64,000 nt of DNA from Cognaticolwellia mytili (GTDB lineage Bacteria > Pseudomonadota > Gammaproteobacteria > Enterobacterales > Alteromonadaceae), in NCBI RefSeq assembly GCF_002104475.1, contig NZ_NBOF01000002.1, positions 186,001 through 250,000 on the forward strand, in the 5' to 3' direction. A program made the translations under genes and the position numbers. Below, in pieces: positions 1 to 9,142 of the stretch (position 1 is its first letter; each line of letters starts with the position of its first letter). The notes below the pieces were generated by a model. The model did no database searches and was not told the origin of the DNA. It saw only the letters and a program-made list of their open reading frames with translations.

Positions 1-860
1 CTATGCTTGTGCAAAGCTATGAACAGAATATAAACCTGCTAAGTGGTTTATCACTGAGCCAGTTAAAGAAAACTCTTTCTTTAACTGATGAAAGGACCAA
101 TACGCAAACTGAGCTGCATACTGCTGGGAGAATACCAAATGGGGCTGATTCGGTAAGTGTGCAATTTTCACCTTTGTTATCAGATGTGCAATTAACAGTT
201 ATTAGACCAAAACATGATTTAGTCTCAAATAATGAGTTCAGCGAAAATTTTAAAGTTACTATTAGTGAAAGTGAATCAAGCAGTACGATTAACTCATCAA
301 TTAAGGTGACAAAAGACTATATCGTGCAAGGGTTTGTTCATATTTTGCCTCGCGGCCTTGATCACATCCTTTTTGTGCTCGCATTATTTTTATTTGCCAA
401 AAGCTTCTCAACCCTACTTTGGCAGGTTTCAGCTTTTACACTAGCTCATACCATCACTCTAGCGCTGGGCATTTATGGCATAGTGCAATTGCCAAGCGCT
501 ATTGTTGAACCCCTAATAGCGCTTTCTATTTTATATGTGGCACTAGAGAACATTTATCTAGCTAAATCAACCACTGTTAGTCACACGCGTATGCCAGTAA
601 TATTTGCCTTTGGTCTATTACATGGTTTGGGCTTTGCGTCAGTGCTAAGTGATGTAGGGCTACCAGAGAGCCAATATGCCTTAAGTCTGATCTCATTCAA
701 TATTGGTGTTGAGTTAGGGCAACTTAGCGTTATCTGTATTGCTTTCTTATGTTTGGCACCAATAATGAAAAAGCAGTGGTATCAGTCGACAGTAGTTAAA
801 GCACTTAACATTGGTATTGCTATAACGGCGGCATACTGGGTAATTGAGCGAGTGTTCTAA
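1..860 (+). CDS. HupE/UreJ-family membrane protein (5' end outside the window)
   Basis: The visible C-terminal 285 residues are an extracytoplasmic stretch of about 110 residues followed by about six hydrophobic helices. The first helix holds the HxxxGxDHxLF signature (HILPRGLDHILF) of HupE/UreJ-type proteins. Members are usually longer, with a full N-terminal extracytoplasmic domain, and no ribosome site can be seen before the ATG at base 3, so that codon is probably internal and the gene starts upstream of the window. HupE/UreJ proteins are linked to nickel or metal handling. No hydrogenase or urease gene is visible here, so the substrate is unknown. The gene converges on nqrM and the two share a terminator region. 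Confidence 0.75.
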   Translation, partial: MLVQSYEQNINLLSGLSLSQLKKTLSLTDERTNTQTELHTAGRIPNGADSVSVQFSPLLSDVQLTVIRPKHDLVSNNEFSENFKVTISESESSSTINSSIKVTKDYIVQGFVHILPRGLDHILFVLALFLFAKSFSTLLWQVSAFTLAHTITLALGIYGIVQLPSAIVEPLIALSILYVALENIYLAKSTTVSHTRMPVIFAFGLLHGLGFASVLSDVGLPESQYALSLISFNIGVELGQLSVICIAFLCLAPIMKKQWYQSTVVKALNIGIAITAAYWVIERVF

Positions 861-879
861 TCTAAAGTGCATATTCGCG

Positions 880-1080
880 CTTTCGGATCGATATACATGG
901 ACGTATTAATGCTGTGAACGCAAGGATGCCTAAGAACGGCCATGCACTCACGAGATACCATTCATCGACGTGCATGGATGCACTAATGCCGTGGAGCCAT
1001 GGATGGCTAAGAACGGCCTGAATATATACGCTCATGTGCATCCATGCACTCGCCTTATACCGTACATCGTGTACATAAAA
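880..1080. repeat. degenerate intergenic repeat patch with palindromes
   Basis: This non-coding patch lies between two convergent genes. It holds the 14-mer GTGCATCCATGCAC at 1036-1049 and its reverse complement at 970-983. Two degenerate direct copies are spaced 77 bp apart, both ending in TAAGAACGGCC (931-941 and 1008-1018). The final 53 bp (1028-1080) match 13809-13861 at 47 of 53 positions in the same orientation. A 78-residue minus-strand reading frame across the patch is an artefact of the repeat: it has no ribosome site and its translation resembles the frames from the second repeat locus. Confidence 0.75.
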
Positions 1081-1105
1081 AAGGTGAGCTAAGCTCACCT
1101 TTTTG
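1077..1105. terminator. bidirectional Rho-independent terminator
   Basis: The arms AGGTGAGCT and AGCTCACCT are flanked by A-runs on the left and T-runs on the right. It lies between the convergent HupE-like gene and nqrM and can serve both strands. Confidence 0.8.
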
Positions 1106-1149
1106 TTATTACTTTATGGTCATAGCCAAGCGCTATTACCATCAATAAC

Positions 1150-1371
1150 CTAAATGTTTTTTACACTAATATCGCCAACTTCTAGCGCAGCTACTCGCTC
1201 ACGCTCTTGACGCTTCTCACATGGATTATCGCAGTTACACGACTTTTCAATACCCACATTAGCTAAGCCACCACAGCTGCCTGCTAAGGTTTTCTTTTGA
1301 AAAATATAACCAACAGCCATTGCCATAACAATAACGAGAAAAAAGCCTAAGGTGATTAAAAACATAGCCAT
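1150..1371 (-). CDS. nqrM: NqrM, Na+-NQR maturation factor (DUF539)
   Basis: This 73-residue protein has one N-terminal membrane helix (about residues 4-24) and then four cysteines at positions 33, 45, 47 and 51 (GSCGG and SCNCDNPC). That is the layout of the DUF539/NqrM family, which is needed to assemble the iron centre of the Na+-NQR complex. Cys33 corresponds to the cysteine reported as critical in the family. The start was chosen to match the length of family members. It is the last gene after nqrABCDEF-apbE on the minus strand, the same order as in vibrios, which strongly supports the call. Confidence 0.92.
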   Translation of the reverse strand: MAMFLITLGFFLVIVMAMAVGYIFQKKTLAGSCGGLANVGIEKSCNCDNPCEKRQERERVAALEVGDISVKNI

Positions 1372-1464
1372 AATGAGTACAAACCTATTTAATAATATTT
1401 TATTGCATTGATTAATAAATCAAATACTGAGTAATTTACTTAACCGAATTGAAAGCATGCAAAC

Positions 1465-2481
1465 CTACTTGAGGTATTGCATGAATTTTACCGTGCTTTG
1501 CTCAACAAAGCCATGATCTGTTTTCGCAATAATGTATGCCGCAAGTTCATTTTCCTTTGCAAATGCCAACGCTTTCTCTTCTCCCATTACCATCATCGCA
1601 GTTGATAACCCGTCTGCAGTCATAGAAGATGGGTGTATCACTGTAACAGAGACCAGTTTATGGCTAATTGGCTTGCCTGTTTCTGGGTCTATGATATGCG
1701 AAAATCGTTGACCATCAGCTTCAAAATAAATTCGGTAATCACCTGACGTTGCTACTGCATTATCTTTGGGAATAATTATTTGATGAACTGCACGTTCAGT
1801 ACTCAAAGGCTTTTCTATGGCAACATGCCAAAGCTCTCCGGTATGTTTAAAGCCCTTAAGACGCATTTCTCCGCCTATTTCCACTAAGTAGTCATTGATA
1901 CCATTCATTTCAATAAACTCAGCAACTAAGTCAACACCATAGCCTTTAGCAATAGTCGATAAGTCCACATAAAGATCAGGAATAGTTTTAGCTAACATGC
2001 CGTTTTCAAAAGTTAGCTTATCTAAACCAATGCGTGCTCTAGTGCTTGCTAATAGCTCATTACTTGGCACCGTTTCTGGGCGATATTCTGGGCCGAATCC
2101 CCATAAATTAACCAAAGGCCCAACGGTAACATCAAGTGCACCATTGCTTAATTCGCCTAAACGTATTGCTTCTTTAATTACTCTAGCTAAACCTTTAGAA
2201 ACCTTAGTCGACTCGAGTGAAGTTGACTGGTTAAATTGTGATAATTCTGAATCGGCAATGTAAGTCGACATTTCCTGATTTAGCTGTTTAAGTTGCTCAT
2301 CAATACCTTGTTGTAATTTAGCTGTGTCAACGTTTTCACCGACAACTTTAATATTATAAGTTGTACCCATCGTTTTACCCTGTAGGTAATATTCCTGCCG
2401 AGCAAGATCATTACTTGGAAAACAACCACTGAGCACAAATACCGCAAGTGTTGCTAAAACCAGCTTAATTCTATATTGCAT
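1465..2481 (-). CDS. apbE: ApbE, FAD:protein FMN transferase (lipoprotein)
   Basis: This enzyme attaches FMN to threonines of NqrB and NqrC using FAD as donor. The 338-residue product begins with a lipoprotein signal ending in the lipobox LSGC (Cys19). It carries the ApbE signatures DLSTIAKGYGVD, VEIGGE, SHIIDPETGKPI and TADGLSTAMMVMG. I chose the ATG at 2481 because AAAGGAT lies 6-12 bases upstream and the signal peptide then starts properly; a frame extending 13 codons further is unlikely. It lies downstream of nqrF beyond a terminator-like hairpin, so it may have its own promoter or depend on readthrough. Confidence 0.95.
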   Translation of the reverse strand: MQYRIKLVLATLAVFVLSGCFPSNDLARQEYYLQGKTMGTTYNIKVVGENVDTAKLQQGIDEQLKQLNQEMSTYIADSELSQFNQSTSLESTKVSKGLARVIKEAIRLGELSNGALDVTVGPLVNLWGFGPEYRPETVPSNELLASTRARIGLDKLTFENGMLAKTIPDLYVDLSTIAKGYGVDLVAEFIEMNGINDYLVEIGGEMRLKGFKHTGELWHVAIEKPLSTERAVHQIIIPKDNAVATSGDYRIYFEADGQRFSHIIDPETGKPISHKLVSVTVIHPSSMTADGLSTAMMVMGEEKALAFAKENELAAYIIAKTDHGFVEQSTVKFMQYLK

Positions 2482-2508
2482 AACAATATCCTTTATAAAA
2501 TTTAATTT

Positions 2509-2555
2509 AGCTAAAACCACTGTTCACTTGGCAGAAGGCCACAGTGCTTTTAGCT
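2509..2555. repeat. inverted repeat upstream of apbE
   Basis: The arms 2509-2522 (AGCTAAAACCACTG) and 2542-2555 (CAGTGCTTTTAGCT) pair at 13 of 14 positions around a 19-base loop. It sits 28 bases before the apbE start and has no U-tract. It may be an mRNA-processing or stability hairpin in the apbE leader. The word AGCTAAAACC recurs in the nqrE-nqrF spacer. Confidence 0.55.
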
Positions 2556-2598
2556 AAAGTAAATAATTTTGGTTATCTGAGTTTTTCTTATAAATATT

Positions 2599-2626
2599 AA
2601 AAAGACGACCGAAGTCGCCTTTTATC
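2599..2626 (-). terminator. Rho-independent terminator after nqrF
   Basis: On the minus strand AGGCGAC and GTCGTCT pair around a UUCG tetraloop and are followed by TTTTTAATATTT. It lies about 150 bases after the nqrF stop and before apbE. Confidence 0.75.
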
Positions 2627-2692
2627 TTAGCTTAACAATTGGCAAGCTTAGGTAGCTTTTCAGCTCGAAGCTAGTTCACTTTAGAGCAAAGA

Positions 2693-2729
2693 GAAGGCGC
2701 AGAGTTGACGTTAGTCAATGAGCACCTTC
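2693..2729. repeat. long imperfect hairpin after nqrF
   Basis: GAAGGCGC (2693-2700) faces GCACCTTC (2722-2729), and an inner TTGAC-GTTA-GTCAA completes an imperfect stem. The word GCAAAGAGAA occurs on both sides of it (about 2685 and 2752). It is non-coding and lies between the nqrF stop and the operon terminator. It may be a REP-like element. Confidence 0.45.
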
Positions 2730-2776
2730 GATGCAGCTAATAAGGGAAATAGCAAAGAGAAAAAAGTTACCCTATG

Positions 2777-4003
2777 TTAGCCACCAAAGTCATCTAACAT
2801 GATGTTCTCATCTTCAACACCAAGATCTTTCAACATATGAATAACCGCAGCGTTCATCATTGGAGGACCACACATGTAGTACTCACAATCTTCTGGCGCT
2901 TCATGATCTTTTAAGTAGTTTTCATGAAGTACATTGTGGATGAAACCTGTCATGCCATCCCAGTTATCTTCGGGTTGTGGGTCTGATAACGCAACATGCC
3001 ATTCGAAGTTATCATTATCAGCCGCAAGGCCATTGTAATCATCTTCATAGAACATTTCACGTTTAGAACGAGCACCATACCAGAACGACATTTTACGTTT
3101 AGACTGCAAACGCTTAAGTTGATCGAAGATATGTGAACGCATTGGCGCCATACCAGCACCACCACCGATAAATACCATTTCGTTATCAGTTTCTTTCGCG
3201 AAGAACTCGCCAAATGGACCTGAAATAGTTACTTTATCACCAGCTTTTAAGCTAAAGATATAAGACGACATTTTACCTGCTGGTAAATGTAAACGTCCAG
3301 GAGGCGGCGTAGCAATACGCACGTTAAGCATAATAATGCCTTCTTCCTCTGGATAGTTGGCCATTGAATACGCACGTAACGTTGGCTCATCTACTTTTGA
3401 TTCAACATCAAAAAAGCCAAAATGATTCCAATCACCTTTGTATTGGTCATCAATATCAAAGTCGCTATATTTTACATGATGCGCCGGCGCTTCAATTTGA
3501 ATATAACCACCAGCTTTAAATGGTACAGATTCACCATTAGGAATTTGTAACTTAAGTTCTTTAATGAACGTTGCTTGGTTATCGTTAGAGATAACTTCAC
3601 ATTCCCATTGTTGAACACCGAAGATTTCATCTTCAAGTACAATATCCATGTCTTGTTTAACAGCCACTTGACATGCTAAACGACAACCTTCTTTTGCTTC
3701 ACGCTTAGTGATATGACCTAATTCAGTTGGTAAAATATCGCCACCACCTGAATGAATGTCAACACGACATTGGCCACAAGTACCACCGCCACCACATGCT
3801 GACGGTACAAAAATACCTTGGTCAGCAAGCGCGCCTAAAAGCTTTCCACCTGCAGCAGTTGTTACTGCTTTTTCTGGATCGCCATTGATGCTAATCGTAA
3901 CGTCACCTGTAGAAACTAACTTAGATTTAGCGAATAAAATCACCATCACTAACGCTAGTACTATCAAGGTAAACATCGATACGCCGAGAATAATTATTTC
4001 CAT
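2777..4003 (-). CDS. nqrF: Na+-NQR subunit F (NADH dehydrogenase, 2Fe-2S/FAD)
   Basis: NqrF is the NADH-oxidising entry subunit of the sodium pump. The 408 residues show one N-terminal membrane helix (about 2-25), a ferredoxin domain with Cys70, Cys76, Cys79 and Cys111 as 2Fe-2S ligands, and a ferredoxin-reductase module. That module has the flavin motif RAYSMANYP, the nucleotide motif [14 protein letters not shown] and the C-terminal YYMCGPPMM. Length and cysteine spacing match Vibrio NqrF. It is the last structural gene of nqrABCDEF. An 81-base spacer with a hairpin separates it from nqrE, the longest gap inside the operon. Confidence 0.97.
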   Translation of the reverse strand: MEIIILGVSMFTLIVLALVMVILFAKSKLVSTGDVTISINGDPEKAVTTAAGGKLLGALADQGIFVPSACGGGGTCGQCRVDIHSGGGDILPTELGHITKREAKEGCRLACQVAVKQDMDIVLEDEIFGVQQWECEVISNDNQATFIKELKLQIPNGESVPFKAGGYIQIEAPAHHVKYSDFDIDDQYKGDWNHFGFFDVESKVDEPTLRAYSMANYPEEEGIIMLNVRIATPPPGRLHLPAGKMSSYIFSLKAGDKVTISGPFGEFFAKETDNEMVFIGGGAGMAPMRSHIFDQLKRLQSKRKMSFWYGARSKREMFYEDDYNGLAADNDNFEWHVALSDPQPEDNWDGMTGFIHNVLHENYLKDHEAPEDCEYYMCGPPMMNAAVIHMLKDLGVEDENIMLDDFGG

Positions 4004-4029
4004 CGACTTTTCCTTTAATCTTCTTTAAG

Positions 4030-4075
4030 GGTTTTAGCTACGCCATTCACACTAAAATGAAAGCAAGCTAAAACC
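4030..4075. repeat. inverted repeat in the nqrE-nqrF spacer
   Basis: GGTTTTAGCT (4030-4039) and AGCTAAAACC (4066-4075) are perfect 10-base arms around 26 bases, between the nqrE stop and the nqrF ribosome site. Without a U-tract it is more likely a processing or stability hairpin than a terminator. Confidence 0.5.
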
Positions 4076-4084
4076 GACATTAAC

Positions 4085-4708
4085 CTAAAGTGAAATACCA
4101 CCGAAAGAAAGAAAGCCGAACGCCATCAATCCTGCAGTAATAAACGTAATACCTAAGCCTTTTAAGCCATTAGGTACATCTGAGTATTTCATCTTTTCGC
4201 GAAGTCCAGCCATCAATACAATAGCTAACATCCAACCAACACCTGAGCCAATGCCGTAAACAACACTTTCGCCAAGAGTTAGGTTTTTCGCAACCATGAA
4301 TGAAACGCCACCGAAGATTGCACAGTTAACTGTGATCAACGGTAAGAAAATACCAAGCGCTTGATATAAAGCTGGGAAGTATTTATCTAGTACCATTTCA
4401 AGAATTTGTACTAATGCCGCAATCACACCGATAAACGTAATGAAAGACAAAAAGCTTAAATCAATAGAATCTGCTGGGTCAGTAACACCCATCAAACTAT
4501 CTAACGCACCAGGCGCTAAAATTGCTTGATAAATGATTTGGTTAGCAGGTACAGCAATACCTAATACCACAACAACCGCAACACCTAAACCAATTGCTGT
4601 GCTTACTTTCTTAGAAACAGCTAAGAATGTACACATACCAAGGAAGAAGGTTAATGCCATATTTTCAATAAATATGGTTTTAACAAATAAACTTAAATAA
4701 TGTTCCAT
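4085..4708 (-). CDS. nqrE: Na+-NQR subunit E
   Basis: This 207-residue integral membrane subunit has six hydrophobic helices. NqrE is homologous to NqrD and RnfA; the two subunits form a pseudo-symmetric pair that carries an iron centre between them and lies on the sodium/electron path. Visible family features are the N-terminal [12 protein letters not shown], whose cysteine is a cluster ligand in the family, and [11 protein letters not shown] in the second half with the matching cysteine. It starts 6 bases after the nqrD stop, consistent with a single polycistronic message. Confidence 0.96.
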   Translation of the reverse strand: MEHYLSLFVKTIFIENMALTFFLGMCTFLAVSKKVSTAIGLGVAVVVVLGIAVPANQIIYQAILAPGALDSLMGVTDPADSIDLSFLSFITFIGVIAALVQILEMVLDKYFPALYQALGIFLPLITVNCAIFGGVSFMVAKNLTLGESVVYGIGSGVGWMLAIVLMAGLREKMKYSDVPNGLKGLGITFITAGLMAFGFLSFGGISL

Positions 4709-4714
4709 GACTGC

Positions 4715-5338
4715 TTAGTCCTTCTCTACTTGTTCTGGTTTCCACTGGCGAATTGCCCAGATGATTAAACCGATAATGAAGAATGAACTGAATGGTAAGA
4801 CTAATAAGCCATTACCTTGGTACCAGCCACCGTTTTGAATAAGAGGTAAAATCTCCATTCCAAAAATTTGACCAAAACCAAATAGTTCGCGGAAAAAAGC
4901 AACAATCATTAAGACTGCACCGTAACCTAAGCCGTTACCTAAACCATCAAGGAAACTTACGCCTGGCTTTTCTTTCATCGCAAATGCTTCAGCACGACCC
5001 ATTACAATACAGTTAGTAATGATCAAACCAATGTATACAGAAAGCTCTTTCGATAACTGGTATGAAAATGCTTTTAATACTTGGTCAACCACGATTACTA
5101 ACGAGGCAATAATTGCCATTTGTACGATAATACGAACACTTGAAGGTATTTGATTACGAATCAACGAGATAAATAAGTTAGAGAATGCCGTTACTATCAT
5201 TACCGCAATCGTCATAACTAAGGCGTTAGCCATGTTACTTGTTACAGCAAGTGCAGAACATACACCTAAAACTTGTAAAGCAATTGGGTTGTTATCAGCT
5301 ACAGGGCCAAATAAAACCTTTTTAGTATCTGTAGACAT
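4715..5338 (-). CDS. nqrD: Na+-NQR subunit D
   Basis: A 207-residue membrane subunit, paralogous to NqrE and RnfE, with six predicted helices. The conserved cysteine-bearing segments are [16 protein letters not shown] near the N-terminus and [14 protein letters not shown] in the middle; both match the inverted-topology pair that coordinates iron with NqrE. The stop of nqrC and the start of nqrD meet at base 5338, giving tight coupling. The full family length is preserved. Confidence 0.96.
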   Translation of the reverse strand: MSTDTKKVLFGPVADNNPIALQVLGVCSALAVTSNMANALVMTIAVMIVTAFSNLFISLIRNQIPSSVRIIVQMAIIASLVIVVDQVLKAFSYQLSKELSVYIGLIITNCIVMGRAEAFAMKEKPGVSFLDGLGNGLGYGAVLMIVAFFRELFGFGQIFGMEILPLIQNGGWYQGNGLLVLPFSSFFIIGLIIWAIRQWKPEQVEKD

Positions 5339-6108
5339 TATTTCAATCCTCCAGCGCGATAGTTAGTAATAAATGGGCCGTAACCTTCTTTACCTAACCA
5401 AAAGCGTATAGTACGCTCAACACCATTACTGGTTAATGTTGCACCTGATAAAGCATCTACACCGTGAATGTCGCCAGCTTTAGCGCCACCTTTAACAATT
5501 TTAATTGCTACGTTGTTTTGCTCATCAAACATTTTCTTACCTGGCCATAAAGCTTTCCATCTTGGGTTTAGTACTTCAGCACCAAGTCCAGGAGTTTCTT
5601 TAAGGTCAGAGTAAATAACACTTTTAACGGTATTCATATCAGATTCTAAACCGATAAAACCATACATTAGGTCCCATAAGCCAGAGCCAACGATAGGTAA
5701 TACAATCGTAGATACTTTACCTTGTTCATCTTTAACAAAATAAACAACAGCGTTATCAGCACGACGGCTTAAACCAGCAATATCGTTTTCAGGTTTTGAA
5801 CTTTTTGCTTTATCACGAGCATCGGCACGTTCTTCAAACATATCAACATCACCTTCAACAACTTTACCTGTTTCCAAGTTAATCATTTTAGCGTCGACAT
5901 ATTTGTTGTAAGTACCAACAATATCGTTACCTGCAAGCTCTAATAAGCCAGAAGTTTCTAAAATCTTAGTTTGCTTATCAAGCAACTTGTTCGCTGTTTG
6001 TAGTGGCTTTAAAGCTACTGCAGAAACAGAAACTAGTGCAGCACAAACTAAACAAACAACAAATACAAAACCAACCGTTTTGCCAAACGTTTCTTTATTA
6101 CTAGACAT
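5338..6108 (-). CDS. nqrC: Na+-NQR subunit C (covalent FMN)
   Basis: NqrC relays electrons through an FMN bound covalently by a phosphoester to threonine. The 256 residues show one N-terminal helix (about 12-34), a long periplasmic domain, and the ApbE target motif SGATLTS near residue 225, where the first threonine is the flavinylated residue. I chose the ATG at 6108, which gives the N-terminus [10 protein letters not shown] typical of the family. The longer frame would run 20 further codons into nqrB. The start overlaps the nqrB stop by 8 bases, so translation is likely coupled. Confidence 0.95.
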   Translation of the reverse strand: MSSNKETFGKTVGFVFVVCLVCAALVSVSAVALKPLQTANKLLDKQTKILETSGLLELAGNDIVGTYNKYVDAKMINLETGKVVEGDVDMFEERADARDKAKSSKPENDIAGLSRRADNAVVYFVKDEQGKVSTIVLPIVGSGLWDLMYGFIGLESDMNTVKSVIYSDLKETPGLGAEVLNPRWKALWPGKKMFDEQNNVAIKIVKGGAKAGDIHGVDALSGATLTSNGVERTIRFWLGKEGYGPFITNYRAGGLK

Positions 6109-7303
6109 TGCGAGCAAGCCTCCGTTTGATGTTCCCTTGAACGACAAAGTAGTCGAAAAGCGGCGCAAATAAGTTAGCGAATAAAATGGCTAACATCATG
6201 CCTTCTGGGAATGCAGGGTTAACAACACGTACTAGTACTACCATGATGCCAACAAGCGCACCAAACCAGTATTTACCAGTATTAGTGAATGACGCTGAAA
6301 CTGGGTCAGTTGCCATAAACATCATACCAAAGGCAAAACCACCAGTAACTAAGTGCCAGTACCAAGGCATAGCAAACATTGCATTCGTGTCGCTTCCAAT
6401 AGCATTAAGTAGCATTGACATAGCAACCATACCGCCGAACACACCTAACACGATGCGCCATGACGCAATACCTTTATAAAGGATATATGCACCACCAAGT
6501 AAAATCATCGCAGTAGAAACTTCACCAACAGAACCTGGAATATAACCCCAGAAAGCGTTCCACCAGTCAGCGTTAACTGAATAATCTAAAAGACCTTGGT
6601 TCGCAGCACTAAGTGCTGTTGCACCAGAGAAACCATCAGCAGCAACCCATACAGCGTCGCCTGAGATTTCACTTGGGTAAGCAAAGAATAAAAACGCACG
6701 ACCCGCTAATGCTGGGTTCAAGAAGTTTTTACCTGTACCACCGAATACTTCTTTGGCAATAACAATACCAAAAGTAATACCGATAGCTGCTTGCCACAAT
6801 GGAATTGTTGCCGGTAGGATTAATGCGAACAGAATAGAGCTTACGAAGAAACCTTCGTTCACTTCATGCTTACGAACTGTCGCAAACAATACTTCCCAAA
6901 AACCACCAACAATAAATACCGTTGCGTAAATAGGTAAGAAGAACATAGCGCCGTAAAGCATCATGCTAAACCAGCCAGAGTCAGCCGCTAAGCTACCACC
7001 TACTAATTCAAACAAACCTACTTGCCATGTATCAGGTAAAGAATAACCAGCAACTAATGCTTCGGTCGCTTGGAAACCAATATTGTACATACCCCAGAAC
7101 ATGGCAGGGAAAACCGCTAGCCATACTGTGATCATGATACGTTTAAGATCAATACTGTCACGAACGTGAGTTTGACCTTTGTTCACTTGACCCGGAGTAA
7201 ATAACCCCGTAGCTACGGCTTCGTAAAGCGCGTACCAAGTTTCAAGCTTACCGCCTTTTTCAAATTGCGGTTCGATATCTTCAAAAAACTTTTTCAAGCC
7301 CAT
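6101..7303 (-). CDS. nqrB: Na+-NQR subunit B (covalent FMN, riboflavin, quinone site)
   Basis: This 400-residue membrane subunit has about ten helices and carries a covalent FMN; in the family it also holds riboflavin and contributes the quinone site. The flavinylation motif SGATALS lies near residue 225. The N-terminus [14 protein letters not shown] and the glycine-rich segments are typical. The stop overlaps the nqrC start, and the start lies 2 bases after the nqrA stop. This fits a co-transcribed operon. Confidence 0.97.
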   Translation of the reverse strand: MGLKKFFEDIEPQFEKGGKLETWYALYEAVATGLFTPGQVNKGQTHVRDSIDLKRIMITVWLAVFPAMFWGMYNIGFQATEALVAGYSLPDTWQVGLFELVGGSLAADSGWFSMMLYGAMFFLPIYATVFIVGGFWEVLFATVRKHEVNEGFFVSSILFALILPATIPLWQAAIGITFGIVIAKEVFGGTGKNFLNPALAGRAFLFFAYPSEISGDAVWVAADGFSGATALSAANQGLLDYSVNADWWNAFWGYIPGSVGEVSTAMILLGGAYILYKGIASWRIVLGVFGGMVAMSMLLNAIGSDTNAMFAMPWYWHLVTGGFAFGMMFMATDPVSASFTNTGKYWFGALVGIMVVLVRVVNPAFPEGMMLAILFANLFAPLFDYFVVQGNIKRRLARNV

Positions 7304-7305
7304 GA

Positions 7306-8643
7306 CTAACCTTCCTTCTCAATTGTGGTTAGGCAATCACGAAGGATCACACCGTAATCTGTTTTACCAGGGCAAACAAACGTACATAAAGCTAAATCTT
7401 CTTCATCTAACTCTAAAGCACCAAGTTGTTGCGCGCCGTCAGTATCACCGGCACATAAATCACGCAATAACATAGTTGGTAAAATGTCTAACGGCATAAC
7501 ACGTTCAAAATTACCAATTGGTACCATAGAACGAGGGCTACCATTAGTCGTGGTCGTCATATTAAACAACTTCTTAGAGAAGAAGTGAGACATATAAGCA
7601 CGAGTAACAGAGAATTTATTTGGACCTGGGTACATGTAACCAATAAACTCTTTTTCTCTACCTTCTAAAAGAAGAGATACTTGAGTGTGGTAACGACCTA
7701 AATAGCCGTGTACGCCAGAAGCAACTGAGCCCAACAAAAGTGAACCAGAAACAATACACAGCTCGCCTTCAAGCGTTTCATTTGCCGTTAAATCAGCAGC
7801 ATTGGCCCCTAAAGTTGTACGAACCAAACGAGGATTCTTTGCTGCAGGACCAGCTAAAGAAATTACTCGATTGCTATCAAGTTCGCCAGTAACAAACAAC
7901 TTACCAATGGCAATAACATCTTGATAACCTGCGTGCCACGCAACCTTATCAGCACTTACTGGCTTCAAGAAATGCATGTGCGTACCAACTAAACCAGCAG
8001 GATGTTTGCCAGCAAATTCATTTACCTTGGCAGATGAATTAACAGCAATATCAGCACCTGGTGCTTTACTAACGAAAACTTCACCGTCAGTTAAGCGCGA
8101 CAAAACGGTTAAACCGTTAATGAATGCTTCACTTTGTTCGGCAATAATAATCGCAGGGTCGCCAGCCAATGGATTAGTATCCATTGCACTTACAAATATA
8201 GCGGTTGGCGTTGCATCAACTGCAGGAACTTTACTGAATGGACGCGTACGTAATGCTGTCCACAAACCTGAATTTACTAGGTTTGCAACAACATCTTCAC
8301 GAGCAATTGAGTTAAGTTCGCTAGCGGTAAAACTGCTAAACGTTTCTTGCTCATTGCCATCTACTTCGATAACAACTGACTGCAATACGCGTTTTTCGCC
8401 ACGATTAATTTCTTTAACAACACCTGAAGCTTGAGCTGTGAATTTAACGCCAGGATTCTTTTTATCTTCAAAAAGTGCCTGACCTTTTTTAACGCTATCT
8501 CCAACCTTAACGAACATGGTTGGGCGCATACCCACAAACTCTTCACCTAATGTTGCAACGGTTTTGATGGACGGACCATCATGGATTACCTGCTGGGGGG
8601 CGCCTACTACAGGAACGTCCAGACCTTTTTTTATTGTAATCAT
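7306..8643 (-). CDS. nqrA: Na+-NQR subunit A
   Basis: A soluble 445-residue subunit and the first gene of the operon. The N-terminus [18 protein letters not shown] matches the family, so I place the start at the ATG at 8643 and not 13 codons upstream. There is no strong Shine-Dalgarno motif before it. The C-terminal part contains [12 protein letters not shown]. The length is essentially that of Vibrio NqrA (446). NqrA contacts the quinone-proximal part of NqrB. The 460-base leader upstream must carry the operon promoter. Confidence 0.96.
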   Translation of the reverse strand: MITIKKGLDVPVVGAPQQVIHDGPSIKTVATLGEEFVGMRPTMFVKVGDSVKKGQALFEDKKNPGVKFTAQASGVVKEINRGEKRVLQSVVIEVDGNEQETFSSFTASELNSIAREDVVANLVNSGLWTALRTRPFSKVPAVDATPTAIFVSAMDTNPLAGDPAIIIAEQSEAFINGLTVLSRLTDGEVFVSKAPGADIAVNSSAKVNEFAGKHPAGLVGTHMHFLKPVSADKVAWHAGYQDVIAIGKLFVTGELDSNRVISLAGPAAKNPRLVRTTLGANAADLTANETLEGELCIVSGSLLLGSVASGVHGYLGRYHTQVSLLLEGREKEFIGYMYPGPNKFSVTRAYMSHFFSKKLFNMTTTTNGSPRSMVPIGNFERVMPLDILPTMLLRDLCAGDTDGAQQLGALELDEEDLALCTFVCPGKTDYGVILRDCLTTIEKEG

Positions 8644-8847
8644 AAACACTTGCACTACTTTTGATGGGAGTATCAAAATCAATTATTTATTTACTTAACT
8701 GCGCTCAGCTATTACAAAACCTTTGCAAGTTAATGTAATTATCGCAGTTAAGTAACACAAATGACCGATTTCAGTGTATTTCAGTAAAATCTTAATTTGT
8801 AATTAGCAAATTAAGCTTCACTGGCTCTAGTTAAAATTTCTGGCGCG

Positions 8848-8856
8848 ATTCTAGCA
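8848..8856 (-). promoter_or_regulatory. candidate extended -10 promoter of nqr operon
   Basis: On the minus strand TGCTAGAAT, an extended -10 followed by the GC-rich discriminator CGCG, lies about 205 bases before the nqrA start; no good -35 is seen. The fldB upstream region carries nearly the same string, TGCTAAAATCGCG. Apart from this and the fabV terminator at its right edge, I see nothing else in the 8644-9142 spacer. Confidence 0.4.
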
Positions 8857-9069
8857 CAAAATCACCTTTTTATTCTATGTTAAGCACGACAATAAATAAC
8901 AATTTAGACGAATTATCTATATTTTGGGCGATTATCAGACAAAAACTTCTTTTTTGGCCGGAAATTTCAACAATTAAGTATATATGCAGCTTGAAATTTA
9001 CCTATTGACCCTAAATAATAAATCGTGCTTTTTCAGTTTTATTTACAATAAAGTTTGATGAACAGACAT

Positions 9070-9101
9070 AAAAAAACCGACTTAGTTGTCGGTTTTTTTA
9101 T
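9070..9101 (-). terminator. Rho-independent terminator after fabV
   Basis: AAAAAACCGAC and GTCGGTTTTTT pair around a short loop about 42 bases downstream of the fabV stop. U-runs exist on both strands, so it can also insulate the nqr leader. Confidence 0.85.
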
Positions 9102-9142
9102 ATTAATGAGTTAAATCACTCATTAGGCAATAAAACGGTTAC

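Noticed and set aside
862-1098. 78-codon minus-strand open frame
   Set aside because: It runs through the repeat patch and into the terminator hairpin, has no ribosome site, and its translation resembles frames from the other repeat locus.
7976-8434. 152-codon plus-strand frame inside nqrA, and similar frames within parC, recJ, prfB and glnE
   Set aside because: Antisense shadows of strongly supported genes, with no ribosome sites or family features.
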